Assembly (NCBI RefSeq): GCF_017922435.1
Contig: NZ_VDEZ01000001.1
Span: 1,550,001-1,614,000 of the forward strand
DNA: 64,000 nt
Direction of reading: 5' to 3'
DNA from: Thalassospira sp. ER-Se-21-Dark
GTDB lineage: Bacteria > Pseudomonadota > Alphaproteobacteria > Rhodospirillales > Thalassospiraceae
The notes beneath the pieces were generated by a model. That model did not search any database, was not told the origin of the DNA, and was given only the letters and a program-made list of their open reading frames with translations. Shown piece by piece: positions 8,511 through 18,073 of this stretch. The translations under genes and the position numbers were made by a program. Positions within the stretch are counted from its first letter, which is position 1. The number at the start of each line of letters is the position of its first letter.

Positions 8511-10307
8511 TTGCAAGTTCCTCCAAAAGACCAAACCGTTTCAGATGAAAATAACTCGGGCGTTCGACGGGTCATAACCGGATTGGGCGCGTCGGGCGGG
8601 ATTGTGATCGGTCGCGCCTTTGTTCTGGATCGCCAGATCGTCCATGTCAGCCGCAAGCCGATTTCCCAAGATGCCGTGCAGGCCGAATGCAAACGCCTTC
8701 ATGATGGCGTTGCCGAAAGCATTGATCAGCTCAAACGCCTGAAATCCCAATCATCAAGTGCCGAAAGTGCCGCATCCGAGGAACTTGGCTTCCTGATGGA
8801 TGCCTATATCCACATGCTGACCCAGTCGCGTCTGGTGCGCGGGGCCGAAGAACTGATCGTCTCGCGCAAGCTTAATGCCGTGCATGCGGTCAGCGAAGTG
8901 ATCAATGCGATTGCCGAACAGTTTTCGGGCATGGAAGACAGCTATCTCGCGGCACGCGCCACGGACATTCGCGAGGTGGGCCTGCGCCTGATGCGCTGCC
9001 TGATCGGTGAGACCGACCGCGCAATGGACAATGCCCCACAGGGGTCCATCCTGATTGCCGAGGATGTCAGTCCGGCCGATATGGCGCGCTTTGAACCGGG
9101 CCAGCTCACCGCCTTTGTCACCGCCCTTGGTGGGGCAGAGGGGCATACCGCCATCATGGCGAGATCTCTTGGTATTCCGGCCGTTTTGGGGGCTGCTGAT
9201 ATCGTTCGCGGCGTTGCTGGCGGCGATCAGATCATTATCGATGGCGGGCGCGGTGAAGTGATCCTGTCGCCAAGCGATGCCGACATCGAACATTATACCC
9301 AACGCCGTGCTGACTGGCTGGCGGCGCGTGAAAAGCTGGCATCGCTTCGCGATGTACCGTCATCAACGCGTGACGGCATTGATATTGACCTGCATGCCAA
9401 TATCGAACTGCCAATCGAACTTGCCGCGGCCCTGGAAAACGGGGCGACCGGTATCGGTCTTTTGCGCAGCGAGTTCATGTTCATGAACAAGGAATATCTG
9501 CCCGACGAGGACGAGCAATACGAAGAACTTGCCGATATCGTCAAACGCATGGATGGCAAACCGGTGACCATCCGAACCCTTGATATCGGTGGTGAAAAAC
9601 TGGCCGTCGCCCTTCAAAATGAAATCGTGTCTGGCCCGAACCCGGCCCTTGGATTGCGTGGCATACGGTTATCATTGCGCAAGCCGGAACTGCTTGAAGC
9701 ACAGTTTGCCGCCATCCTGCGCGCCTCCCTGCATGGATCTGTTCGGGTGTTGCTTCCGATGGTGGTCAACGTGCATGAAATGACGCGTGCGCGTCAGATC
9801 TATGAGGCGGTGGCAAAGCGCCTGCGCAAGGACGGCCATCCGATCCCCGAAACCCTGCCGCCGCTTGGTGCGATGATCGAAATTCCCGCCGCGGCGCTGG
9901 CGGCGGATACCTTGGCGCGCGACAGTGATTTCTTTGCCATCGGCACCAACGATCTGACGCAATATACCCTGGCGATTGACCGCACCGATGATCAGGTGGC
10001 GGGCATGTTTGATCCGCTGCATCCGGCTGTATTGCGCCTGATCCGCGATGTGATCAAGGTGGCCCGCGAACGTGATATACCCGTCAGTGTCTGTGGCGAG
10101 ATGGCCGGTGATCCGCGTTATGTGCCGCTGTTCATCGGATTTGGCTTGCGTAACCTTTCGATGTCGCCGGTAAATCTGTTGCTGGTCAAACAGCGCCTGC
10201 GCCGCCTTGATAGTCGCAATTCCGAACATCAGGCCAACCGCGTCATGGAACAATGGGATTCTGCCCGAATTGCCATGATGCTTGATGACTTCAACGATCT
10301 CGCCTGA
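8511..10307 (+). CDS. ptsI: PTS enzyme I (phosphoenolpyruvate-protein phosphotransferase)
   Basis: This enzyme I of about 598 residues transfers phosphate from PEP to HPr. The phospho-His domain has GGAEGHTAIMARSLGIPAV with His212. The PEP-binding barrel has GLLRSEFMFM (317-326), GLRGIRLSLR (381-390) and the C-terminal SVCGEMAGDP with Cys528. There is no N-terminal GAF domain, so this is not PtsP (nitrogen PTS) by architecture. The start is uncertain: TTG at 8511 follows a purine-rich AAGAAGG too closely, and no ATG is available before the conserved region. Confidence 0.9.
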   Translation: MQVPPKDQTVSDENNSGVRRVITGLGASGGIVIGRAFVLDRQIVHVSRKPISQDAVQAECKRLHDGVAESIDQLKRLKSQSSSAESAASEELGFLMDAYIHMLTQSRLVRGAEELIVSRKLNAVHAVSEVINAIAEQFSGMEDSYLAARATDIREVGLRLMRCLIGETDRAMDNAPQGSILIAEDVSPADMARFEPGQLTAFVTALGGAEGHTAIMARSLGIPAVLGAADIVRGVAGGDQIIIDGGRGEVILSPSDADIEHYTQRRADWLAAREKLASLRDVPSSTRDGIDIDLHANIELPIELAAALENGATGIGLLRSEFMFMNKEYLPDEDEQYEELADIVKRMDGKPVTIRTLDIGGEKLAVALQNEIVSGPNPALGLRGIRLSLRKPELLEAQFAAILRASLHGSVRVLLPMVVNVHEMTRARQIYEAVAKRLRKDGHPIPETLPPLGAMIEIPAAALAADTLARDSDFFAIGTNDLTQYTLAIDRTDDQVAGMFDPLHPAVLRLIRDVIKVARERDIPVSVCGEMAGDPRYVPLFIGFGLRNLSMSPVNLLLVKQRLRRLDSRNSEHQANRVMEQWDSARIAMMLDDFNDLA

Positions 10308-10479
10308 CAAATCCCGCCAGCCATAGCTTGTCGTGATCGCAACGCATCCCAACATAGGGGGCAGTTCCGTGCCTTTGTGTTCTTGTTTTTCCGCGTGCTG
10401 AACAGCGCGGATTCAAAGGCGTGGGCATCTTTTATCCGGTCCGGTTTTGCCCGGAATGCAAATTCCGTCAAAAAAGGAC

Positions 10480-10508
10480 TTGAAAACGATATAAAGATAT
10501 CTTTATAT
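10480..10508 (+). promoter_or_regulatory. ahcY promoter overlapped by a perfect 20-bp palindrome
   Basis: A -35-like TTGAAA (10480-10485) and -10-like TTATAT (10503-10508) are 17 bp apart. The perfect palindrome ATATAAAGATATCTTTATAT (10489-10508) fills the spacer and the -10 box. A repressor bound here would block polymerase. ArsR-type SahR regulators, which respond to S-adenosylhomocysteine, control ahcY in many Proteobacteria and are the leading candidate; no such regulator gene is in the window. The remaining 10308-10612 interval shows no gene or riboswitch that I recognise. Confidence 0.65.
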
Positions 10509-10612
10509 GTGGCCTATAGCGATCAGGGAAATGATCGCAACAGAATTCTTCGGCGTATCGGCAGGATGGAAATCCCATGCGGATGCGCCATTCCTGTTTG
10601 ATTGGAGACGAT

Positions 10613-11908
10613 ATGTCGAACTTTACCGATTACAAGGTCGCTGATATCTCGCTGGCCGGTTGGGGCCGCAAGGAAATCGCGATTGCCGAAACCGAAATGC
10701 CGGGCCTGATGGCGCTGCGCGATGAATATGGCGCGGCCAAGCCGCTCGCTGGCGCGCGCATCGTCGGCTGCCTGCACATGACCATTCAGACCGCAGTTCT
10801 GATTGAGACGCTTACGGCACTCGGCGCAGAAGTTCGCTGGTCTTCGTGCAACATCTTCTCCACCCAGGATCAGGCTGCTGCGGCGATCGCGGCTGCTGAA
10901 ATCCCGGTATTTGCCTGGAAAGGCGAGACCGAGGAAGAATTCTGGTGGTGCATCGAGCAGACCATTTCCGGTCCGAACGGCTGGAAGCCGAACCTGATCC
11001 TTGATGATGGCGGCGACGTTACCCAGCTGATCCACGACAAGTATCCGGAACTTCTTGAAGACATCAAAGGTCTGTCGGAAGAAACCACCACCGGTGTGCA
11101 TCGCCTCTATGAAATGGCGAAAAAAGGCACCCTTAAGGTTCCGGCGATCAACGTCAATGACTCGGTCACCAAGTCGAAATTCGACAACCTGTATGGCTGC
11201 CGCGAGAGCCTTGTTGATGGCATCAAGCGCGCAACTGACGTCATGGTTGCCGGCAAGATCGCGGTTGTTGCGGGTTTCGGTGACGTGGGTAAAGGTTCGG
11301 CCGCGTCCATGCGCAGCCAGGGCGCACGCGTTCTGGTAACCGAAATCGATCCGATCTGCGCCTTGCAGGCCGCGATGGAAGGTTACGAAGTCACCACCAT
11401 GGAAGACGCAGCCCCGGTTGGCGACATCTTTGTCACCACCACCGGTAACATCGACATCATCACGCTTGACCACATGCGTGCGATGAAAGACCGCGCAATC
11501 GTTTGCAACATCGGTCACTTCGATTCCGAAATCCAGATCGGTTCGCTGCGTAACTACAAGTGGGACAACGTCAAGCCGCAGGTAGACGAAGTCGAATTCC
11601 CGGATGGCAAACGTCTGATCGTTCTGGCCGAAGGTCGTCTGGTCAACCTTGGTTGCGCAACCGGTCACCCGAGCTTCGTGATGTCGGCATCCTTCACCAA
11701 CCAGGTGCTGGCCCAGATCGAGCTGTGGAAAAACCACGCCAACTACGAAAACAAGGTCTACGTCCTGCCGAAACACCTCGATGAGAAAGTTGCAGCCCTG
11801 CACCTTGATCGTCTTGGCGTGAAACTGACCAAGCTGTCGAACGAACAGGCCGAATATATCGGCGTTCCGCAGGCTGGCCCGTTCAAGCCGGATCATTATC
11901 GCTATTAA
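10613..11908 (+). CDS. ahcY: S-adenosylhomocysteine hydrolase
   Basis: This adenosylhomocysteinase of 431 residues cleaves S-adenosylhomocysteine to homocysteine and adenosine, clearing the product of SAM-dependent methylation. The N-terminal [17 protein letters not shown] and the NAD-binding [13 protein letters not shown] are typical, as is the C-terminus ending KPDHYRY. ATG at 10613 follows GGAG by 5 nt and gives the family-typical start. It has its own promoter with an overlapping palindrome and a strong terminator. The position after the PTS genes is conserved in Rhizobiales and relatives. Confidence 0.95.
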   Translation: MSNFTDYKVADISLAGWGRKEIAIAETEMPGLMALRDEYGAAKPLAGARIVGCLHMTIQTAVLIETLTALGAEVRWSSCNIFSTQDQAAAAIAAAEIPVFAWKGETEEEFWWCIEQTISGPNGWKPNLILDDGGDVTQLIHDKYPELLEDIKGLSEETTTGVHRLYEMAKKGTLKVPAINVNDSVTKSKFDNLYGCRESLVDGIKRATDVMVAGKIAVVAGFGDVGKGSAASMRSQGARVLVTEIDPICALQAAMEGYEVTTMEDAAPVGDIFVTTTGNIDIITLDHMRAMKDRAIVCNIGHFDSEIQIGSLRNYKWDNVKPQVDEVEFPDGKRLIVLAEGRLVNLGCATGHPSFVMSASFTNQVLAQIELWKNHANYENKVYVLPKHLDEKVAALHLDRLGVKLTKLSNEQAEYIGVPQAGPFKPDHYRY

Positions 11909-11944
11909 TTGGCGCTACTAATTGGCAGCTGCCGATTTGCATCA

Positions 11945-11977
11945 AAGCCGGTCTGTTTATTCAGACCGGCTTTTTTG
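11945..11977 (+). terminator. Rho-independent terminator of ahcY
   Basis: A perfect 11-bp stem, AAGCCGGTCTG / CAGACCGGCTT, with loop TTTATT is followed by a run of T to 11976. It lies 37 bp after the ahcY stop. Confidence 0.9.
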
Positions 11978-12037
11978 GTGTCCAGATACAAAGCAAGTTG
12001 TTAGAAGAATTTAAATCTTGTCAGACGGATGGCGGCC

Positions 12038-12418
12038 ATGCCCCAGCTTGAAATCGAATATTCTGCCCAACTGCCAATCAAGGACGAATTGTCCAAGCTG
12101 GCGGTTGATTTGCATTACGTCATCGCCCGCGAGGCCGATGCGGAACTGAGTTCTTTCAAGACCCGGATTACGCCGCTGGAAAATGTCGTGATCGGCGATG
12201 GCGATCCGAAAAACGCCATGGTCCATCTTGATATCCGGCTTCTGTCAGGCCGGATCAATGCGGTGAAATTCGCCACTGGCGAGGCCGCCCTTGCCGCACT
12301 CATTGACCGGCTGGAATGGCTGGTTGGCGATTATCAGGTGCAGTTTACCGTCGAAGTTCATGACCTTGATCGGGAAAACTATTTCAAGCATGTCACCGAC
12401 GGCCCACGCGCTGCCTGA
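12038..12418 (+). CDS. 5-carboxymethyl-2-hydroxymuconate isomerase-family protein
   Basis: This protein of 126 residues resembles the CHMI branch of the tautomerase superfamily. ATG at 12038 places Pro directly after Met (MPQLEIEYS), the N-terminal catalytic proline of the fold; ATG 9 bp upstream would bury it. In homoprotocatechuate breakdown CHMI isomerises the ring-cleavage product, but no other hpa genes are near, so the substrate is uncertain. It is a single gene after the ahcY terminator and converges with the gene at 12444. Confidence 0.75.
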   Translation: MPQLEIEYSAQLPIKDELSKLAVDLHYVIAREADAELSSFKTRITPLENVVIGDGDPKNAMVHLDIRLLSGRINAVKFATGEAALAALIDRLEWLVGDYQVQFTVEVHDLDRENYFKHVTDGPRAA

Positions 12419-12443
12419 TTGCGCCACCAAGTTTGCCGTGTGA

Positions 12444-13379
12444 TTACATCAGAAGCGCTTCATGGATCGGATGATCCGGGCCGTAACGATCATTAAGCAG
12501 TTTGATCAGCTCACGTGAAAAGCCTTTGCCGGCATCAAGCAGGGATCGCAATTCCGTATCATTGCGATCATGCGGCCCAACGCCATCGAGGCGCGCGCGG
12601 ACTTCCGGATCGGAAAGTTCGCGCAGGAAACGGTCATAAAGTTCCAGTGCCGGAAGGCTTTTCTCGCCAAACACGGTTTGCAAGCGCGTGATCGGTGGCA
12701 GCTGTAAAAGCTCGGACAGTTTTTCACGTTTGCCGGCATAATCCCGGCCTGCGGTTTCGGCCGCTGCGATAATGCCGCCGAAATAAAGCATCTTGCGCGA
12801 GAAAACCAGTTTCAGCCGCCGGGGTGCCCAGGCCTTGCTGGCATCGCCTTCGCGGGTCTTGATTTCAAAATCGACGCTGATGGTGCGGTAATAGCGGATC
12901 ACGTCATTGACCAGAAACCGCGCGATGGAATCACGTGTAACCGAACTGGTGACGTAATTGGCGATCAGATCGTCAAAGAATTTGCGTTTGCCCGCCTCGT
13001 TATACAGCCACTCACATTCCAGCAAGAACAACAGCCGACGCGTGGTGATCGAGTTGGTATCGCCATCAAGCCCGATACGATTGACCAGTTCCTCGGCGGT
13101 GATATAGGACGAAAAAGGGCCGTTTACCGCCGGTTTCTTGGTGACCATCTTGCCAAGAATATCGGCGACCTGCTGGTGCGGCGCCTGACTGCGTTCGGCT
13201 TCGCGGCCAATGATGAAGTAATCCAGATCGGATTGATCGGATGCTTCATGCCGCCCATAGGACCCGGTCACCACCACGCAAAATGTATCGCCCGACAGGC
13301 TTTTACCCAATGCATCGCGCATCTCGGCCAGACGGGTGGCTGAGTAGTGCTGATTGGTTGCGATGGTTTGCGGTAACAA
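12444..13379 (-). CDS. Nucleotidyltransferase-domain protein
   Basis: This protein of 311 residues has an N-terminal polymerase-beta-like nucleotidyltransferase core: GSYGRHEASDQSDLDYF with GS 39-40 and metal-binding D51 and D53. The rest is helical and unrecognised. Substrate is unknown; members of this fold modify proteins, RNA or small molecules. It is a lone gene with convergent and divergent neighbours, so context does not help. Confidence 0.6.
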   Translation of the reverse strand: MLPQTIATNQHYSATRLAEMRDALGKSLSGDTFCVVVTGSYGRHEASDQSDLDYFIIGREAERSQAPHQQVADILGKMVTKKPAVNGPFSSYITAEELVNRIGLDGDTNSITTRRLLFLLECEWLYNEAGKRKFFDDLIANYVTSSVTRDSIARFLVNDVIRYYRTISVDFEIKTREGDASKAWAPRRLKLVFSRKMLYFGGIIAAAETAGRDYAGKREKLSELLQLPPITRLQTVFGEKSLPALELYDRFLRELSDPEVRARLDGVGPHDRNDTELRSLLDAGKGFSRELIKLLNDRYGPDHPIHEALLM

Positions 13380-13575
13380 GATCGGGACAGCCTCTTGGTG
13401 CGACTCGTTGATATCCGAGTATCTGCCTAATGGTTAAAGATTAAAACCACGTTTAACTGATATGGCACTGTCCAATTAAGCTGATTGACAGTTTTATGGG
13501 CGCGGCAGATATTTTTCGCGCCTATTCAATATCTTGAACCTTCTGCGTCCCCTTGACCGTGAAAGTTTTCCCATC

Positions 13576-13905
13576 ATGGATATTTCCGATCTGCCGTTCG
13601 GTACAACCGACTGGTCTGCGATTGAACCGACCGAACATAGCGGTGAAACCGGCATGGCGACCTGGCGAACCCGCCACTTTGGCCCGATCCGTGTGCGGAT
13701 GGTGCAATATTCCGCCGGTTATCTGGCAGATCACTGGTGTTCCAAGGGGCACATTCTGTTGTGTCTTGAAGGCGAACTGGTGACCGAGCTTGAGGATGGC
13801 CGGACATATGTCCTGAAACCGGGCATGAGCTATCAGGTGGCAGACAACGCAGAGGCCCATCGTTCCTCAACCGAAACCGGCGCGACCCTTTTCGTCGTTG
13901 ATTAA
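13576..13905 (+). CDS. DHCW-motif cupin-fold protein
   Basis: This single-domain cupin has 109 residues. The central motif AGYLADHWCSKGHILLCLEGEL contains the DHCW signature for which this small family is named, and a C-terminal GMSYQVADNAEAHRS strand pair completes the barrel. Biochemical function is unknown. The start ATG at 13576 gives the typical N-terminus MDISDLPFGTTDW; the frame opens earlier without better support. Confidence 0.75.
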   Translation: MDISDLPFGTTDWSAIEPTEHSGETGMATWRTRHFGPIRVRMVQYSAGYLADHWCSKGHILLCLEGELVTELEDGRTYVLKPGMSYQVADNAEAHRSSTETGATLFVVD

Positions 13906-13917
13906 AACGGCCGGGCC

Positions 13918-15174
13918 TTAATCAAACAGGCTGGCGGCGGCGGCTTGCTGGGCCGGATCGGTCAGGCTGCCGACGCGCCGCAGGAAGGAATGCTTTTCCT
14001 CGTAGTAGCGTTTTGACAGATCGGCAAAGCAGCGGACTTCGACATCCTTGTTGATGTGAAATTCACGCCGCGGCACCTTGGCCTCGTGCAGGTCAAAGCT
14101 GCTGGCCGATGCGCTGAGTTGATGGTCGACAACGTCGGCAACGCCATCAAGCTCGATCCGGTTTTTGAGACTATGCAGGAATTTCTTGAACGGCGGATGG
14201 CTATTCAGGAACGCCTTTTCGGTCAGCAGGAAGTCATCGGCGGCAAAGTCCGGCGCATTTTTGACGACAAATTCGCGGCACAGATGGTCGGTGGCAAAGC
14301 ACATCGGACCAAAGATGAAATTGCGATAGATGTCTTCTTTCAACTGCCAGAATTTATCGAGACGTTTCAGCGAATCTGCATCGAGTTTCACCGCCGCCTC
14401 AAGCAACAGGCGCGGGTGGCAATGCACATGGTTGGGATGGACATAGGTTTTGGTGCGGCTGATGCCCTCAAGCGTGTCGATATTGACCGGGCCGGAAAAC
14501 AGGGCGGCATGCGGGTGATCGGACTTCTTCGACAGAAGCGCGATCACTTCATCCGGATCCACCCCATGCTTGACCAGCAAATGATTGACCGACAGATCAA
14601 GATCGACCTCGCCGGTGATGATCTGGTTGGTCAATTGATGATGGTTGCGGTTAAATCGCCTTGCGAATTCCGGTTCCAGCGTATGGGAAAACGGGCCGTG
14701 GCCGATATCATGCAAAAGGGCGGCGGCACCCAAAAGGTCGCAATCGGCGTCAGACAGCCCCATCAAACGGCAATAGCGTTGCGACAGCAATGCGACGCCA
14801 ATCGTGTGGTCATAGCGTGAATGACGGATATTGGCCGGGCGTCCATTCGGGTGGAACAGATAATCGATGGCACCAAGGAACGAGATTTCGCGCAACCGTT
14901 CAAAGGCGGGCGAGGCGATCAGTTTCTTGTGCAAGGGCCGGTCAAAGGCCGAGGCGATCTGGGCGCGTTTGAAATGGTAGTTATATTGCGGCACATCGCG
15001 AAACAGCAGTTCCCATTCGGCGATGTCATCGGCATTGAAATTGGTATCAAACAGATCGCCAATTTCGGGTACCGGTTTTGCCGCCGCCTTGAGCACGGCA
15101 GAGTCCTTTTGTGGCGCGGCCTGCTTGGGCTCTGCGCGCTGGGCAAAAAGGTCTAGCTGCGGTTTTGGGCTCAT
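13918..15174 (-). CDS. HD-domain phosphohydrolase
   Basis: This protein of 418 residues has an HD metal-dependent phosphohydrolase core: YDHTIGVALL (His123), LLHDIGHGPFSHTLE (His155, Asp156, His164) and a later IDTLEGISRT region. This arrangement is shared with dGTPase-like and SamHD-type HD proteins, but the exact substrate cannot be read from sequence. The first 40 residues are Ala/Pro/Lys-rich and probably disordered. It converges with the cupin gene, with 12 bp between the stops. Confidence 0.72.
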   Translation of the reverse strand: MSPKPQLDLFAQRAEPKQAAPQKDSAVLKAAAKPVPEIGDLFDTNFNADDIAEWELLFRDVPQYNYHFKRAQIASAFDRPLHKKLIASPAFERLREISFLGAIDYLFHPNGRPANIRHSRYDHTIGVALLSQRYCRLMGLSDADCDLLGAAALLHDIGHGPFSHTLEPEFARRFNRNHHQLTNQIITGEVDLDLSVNHLLVKHGVDPDEVIALLSKKSDHPHAALFSGPVNIDTLEGISRTKTYVHPNHVHCHPRLLLEAAVKLDADSLKRLDKFWQLKEDIYRNFIFGPMCFATDHLCREFVVKNAPDFAADDFLLTEKAFLNSHPPFKKFLHSLKNRIELDGVADVVDHQLSASASSFDLHEAKVPRREFHINKDVEVRCFADLSKRYYEEKHSFLRRVGSLTDPAQQAAAASLFD

Positions 15175-15447
15175 TTTAGGAATGGTTGATGCGCTCAGTT
15201 GAGAATGTGTGTCCCGCAGACATAAACGGAATCACTGGCCATGTGAATGAGTTTTGACCCGAAGATTTCGCCATGAAATACGCCACCAGACAAGCCTGTT
15301 GCCGTAATGATGTGAAACGGTGGTAAAAGCACGGCGTTTTCACCATAATAATAGCTCATAAACACAAACGGTTAACAACACGTGACACGGCGAGCATCCG
15401 AACAGGCATCCACACAGCTTTGCGCAGGCAAAAAGACAGTGGCGATC

Positions 15448-17997
15448 ATGCGCAGATTGTCTGATTTGGCGCGCCCGGCCTTTTGGCGCGGCGCGGGTGC
15501 GATGGTTGCCACGTTTGGTCTGTCGATAACCGTGCAGGCCCAGGAAAAATTTCGCCTTAATACCACAACAAATACAGCGGAGAGCGCGACTCCCGCTGTG
15601 GCTCAGGCCGATGGCATTGGTGCGACGATTTTCGGAAGCCTGGCGGGCCTAAGTGACCGCGACTGGCTGGTGGTTGGCTTGGCGGCTGTTGGTGGTGCGG
15701 CGATTGCCGGTTGGGTTGGTTGGCGGCTGTCGCTTCGGATGCGTCGTCACCTCGAAGAAGTCGAAGATCACGAACACGAACTGGCGGGCGAGACAGAGCT
15801 TTTCACCCAGCTTTTATTCGCCGGTCCTGACCCGGTTTACTATTGGAGCCGCCATGGCTTTGCCGAGGGGGCCAGTCCGTCGCTTAAACGGGCCTTCCAA
15901 CTGGGTCAGGATGGGCGCTTTCCCGATCTGCTGGATCTGTTGCGCGATGAAGATGCCGCAGCACTCAAGGAACGGGTGCGGAACCTTAAAACCGGGCATG
16001 ACCGGTTTGAGCTTTGGATCACCACGGTCGATGAGCGCAAATTCCACGTGACCGGCATGGCCGCGCGCAAGGATCGGTCATCGGATGTATTGGCGCATGG
16101 TTTGTGGTTCCGCGATGAAACCCGCCATTCGCGAGAACGCGAAAACCAGTTTGGCGATTTTCAGCTGCTTAAGCATGAAGTATCGGGTCTGCGTCAGTTA
16201 CTTGATAGCCTGCCCTTCCCGGTCTGGCGCCGCGATAGCGAACTTCGCCTGATCGATTGCAACATCGCCTATGCCGATGCGGTCGAATATCAAACAATTG
16301 AGGATGCCTTGGCCGCACAGGCCGAAATCGGTGCGGGGGTGATTCCCGATCACGGGCGATCATTGGCGGCATCGGTTCAGCGCAATAATGAAAGCCTGAC
16401 CCGCGATTTCCATGTTGTCATTCGCGGTGATCGCAAATTGCTGCGCATTACCGAAATGCCGGGCGGGGCGGCGAACGAGCCCGATGGCCTGATCGGCTTT
16501 GCGATTGATTGTACCCCGGTCGAAGAATTGCAGTCCGATCTGTCGCGCCACATCCGCGCCCATGCCGAGGTGCTTGAAAACCTGGGCACTGCGATTGCGG
16601 TCTATGGCGGGGATAAGGGGCTTATTTTCTTTAACACCGCCTTTACCAAGCTTTGGGATCTTGATGACGAATGGCTCTGGACCGAGCCGACCCATGATGA
16701 TGTTTTGCGGCGCCTGCGCGATGAACGTAAACTGCCCGAAGTCACCGATTTCGCCCAGTTCCGCAATACCGAAAACCAGCGCTTTACCGATCTTCTGAAA
16801 CCTGAAGAAGACCTGATGCATCTGCCAAATGGCATGACCTTGCGTCGCTTCATCTCGCCCCATCCGTTTGGCGGGCTGATGTTTGTTTATGAAGATGTCA
16901 CCGACAAGCTGGTTCTGGAAAGTTCCTACAACACCCTGATTGCAGTTCAGCGTGAAACGCTGGAAAGCCTGCACGAGGCGGTCGGCGTGATCAGTGGCGA
17001 TGGACGCCTGCGGCTTTATAACCATGGTTTTGCCGATCTTTGGGGTCTTGAAAGCACCTTCCTTGATGTCGCGCCGCATCTGGGCGACGTGGTCGAGAAA
17101 TCCAAGGAGTATTGGCGCGAACGCGACGACTGGGAAAAGTTCAAAAACCGCATGGTCGCGCGGATCACCAACCATGAACCGATGAATGGCCGATTGGAAC
17201 GCGCGGATAATTCGATTGTTGATTTTGCCATCGTTCCGCTGCCCGACGGGGCGGTGATGATGTCCTATATCGATGTGACGGACACCATCCGGGTTGAACG
17301 TGCGCTTCGTGAACGCAATGAGGCACTGCGCACCGCAGACCAGATGAAGTCGGACTTCATTTCCACCGTATCGCGCGAACTGACCAAGCCGCTTGATCAC
17401 ATCAATGGCGAGTCTGATCGATTGATCCCGCATCTGACCGGCAATGTGGCGCGCTCGGTCGAAACCATCCGGACCGAAGCGCAAAGCATGCTGGCGCTGG
17501 TCGATGACATGCGCGATCTGGCAACCCTTGGATCCGGGCAGGTCGCCCTTGAACTTGATACCGTCGACCCAAGACGTTTGCTGCGCTCCCTCGAAGCTTT
17601 GACACGGGCGCGCCTGGCGGAACTGAACGTGTCGCTGCGTCTTTATTGTTCGCGCCAGATCGGCTGGATGGTGGCCGATGAACGGCGCCTGAAACAGGCC
17701 TTGTTCATTCTGGTGACCAACGTGCTGCGCACAGCACCCGAGGGCAGCGAGGTTTCCGTTGTCGCAAAGCGCAGTGGCGAGGATATCGAAATCTCGATCT
17801 CGCTGTCGGACGAAGCACCGCAACCGATGCTGTTTGAAGGCCTGCGCGATGGTGAATCCCCATCGGCCCGCAGGGCCCTTGGTATGGCGATGGTCCGGGC
17901 TGTGGTCGAAATCCATGGTGGACGTGTGAAGATCAGCCGCGATGGCCGCAAGATCGCCTGTATCCTGCCCGCGGGCGAGGAAAGCGATCTCGGCTAA
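15448..17997 (+). CDS. DivL-like PAS sensor pseudokinase
   Basis: This is a membrane-anchored PAS protein of 849 residues (871 if GTG at 15382 is used). It has an N-terminal signal-anchor segment, a second hydrophobic segment (about residues 74-95), several PAS modules, a DHp-like helix and a C-terminal HATPase-like domain. The H-box reads DFISTVSRELTKPLDHI, with Arg643 where the phospho-accepting His belongs. The ATP site is also degraded: no DxGxG is seen and the G2 box reads ALGMAMV. It therefore probably cannot autophosphorylate and instead acts as an allosteric regulator, as proposed for DivL (Tyr in place of His). A PAS kinase at this place after ahcY is conserved in Alphaproteobacteria. 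Confidence 0.78.
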   Translation: MRRLSDLARPAFWRGAGAMVATFGLSITVQAQEKFRLNTTTNTAESATPAVAQADGIGATIFGSLAGLSDRDWLVVGLAAVGGAAIAGWVGWRLSLRMRRHLEEVEDHEHELAGETELFTQLLFAGPDPVYYWSRHGFAEGASPSLKRAFQLGQDGRFPDLLDLLRDEDAAALKERVRNLKTGHDRFELWITTVDERKFHVTGMAARKDRSSDVLAHGLWFRDETRHSRERENQFGDFQLLKHEVSGLRQLLDSLPFPVWRRDSELRLIDCNIAYADAVEYQTIEDALAAQAEIGAGVIPDHGRSLAASVQRNNESLTRDFHVVIRGDRKLLRITEMPGGAANEPDGLIGFAIDCTPVEELQSDLSRHIRAHAEVLENLGTAIAVYGGDKGLIFFNTAFTKLWDLDDEWLWTEPTHDDVLRRLRDERKLPEVTDFAQFRNTENQRFTDLLKPEEDLMHLPNGMTLRRFISPHPFGGLMFVYEDVTDKLVLESSYNTLIAVQRETLESLHEAVGVISGDGRLRLYNHGFADLWGLESTFLDVAPHLGDVVEKSKEYWRERDDWEKFKNRMVARITNHEPMNGRLERADNSIVDFAIVPLPDGAVMMSYIDVTDTIRVERALRERNEALRTADQMKSDFISTVSRELTKPLDHINGESDRLIPHLTGNVARSVETIRTEAQSMLALVDDMRDLATLGSGQVALELDTVDPRRLLRSLEALTRARLAELNVSLRLYCSRQIGWMVADERRLKQALFILVTNVLRTAPEGSEVSVVAKRSGEDIEISISLSDEAPQPMLFEGLRDGESPSARRALGMAMVRAVVEIHGGRVKISRDGRKIACILPAGEESDLG

Positions 17998-18024
17998 GGC
18001 CGCAGACCCGTCAGACAGATACGA

Positions 18025-18048
18025 AAAAGGCGCCAGATGGCGCCTTTT
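18025..18048. terminator. Bidirectional terminator
   Basis: The perfect 10-bp stem AAAAGGCGCC / GGCGCCTTTT with loop AGAT lies between convergent genes ending at 17997 and 18074 and has T-runs on both strands. Confidence 0.85.
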
Positions 18049-18073
18049 GCTTTGCTGGATTGATCATGATTGA

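Noticed and set aside
10308..10612. A SAM/SAH riboswitch before ahcY
   Set aside because: I could not fold any known SAM or SAH riboswitch class from this region. The palindrome over the promoter explains control better.
12510..12525. A second parS-like TCACGTGA
   Set aside because: It lies inside a coding gene and matches only 10 of 16 consensus positions.
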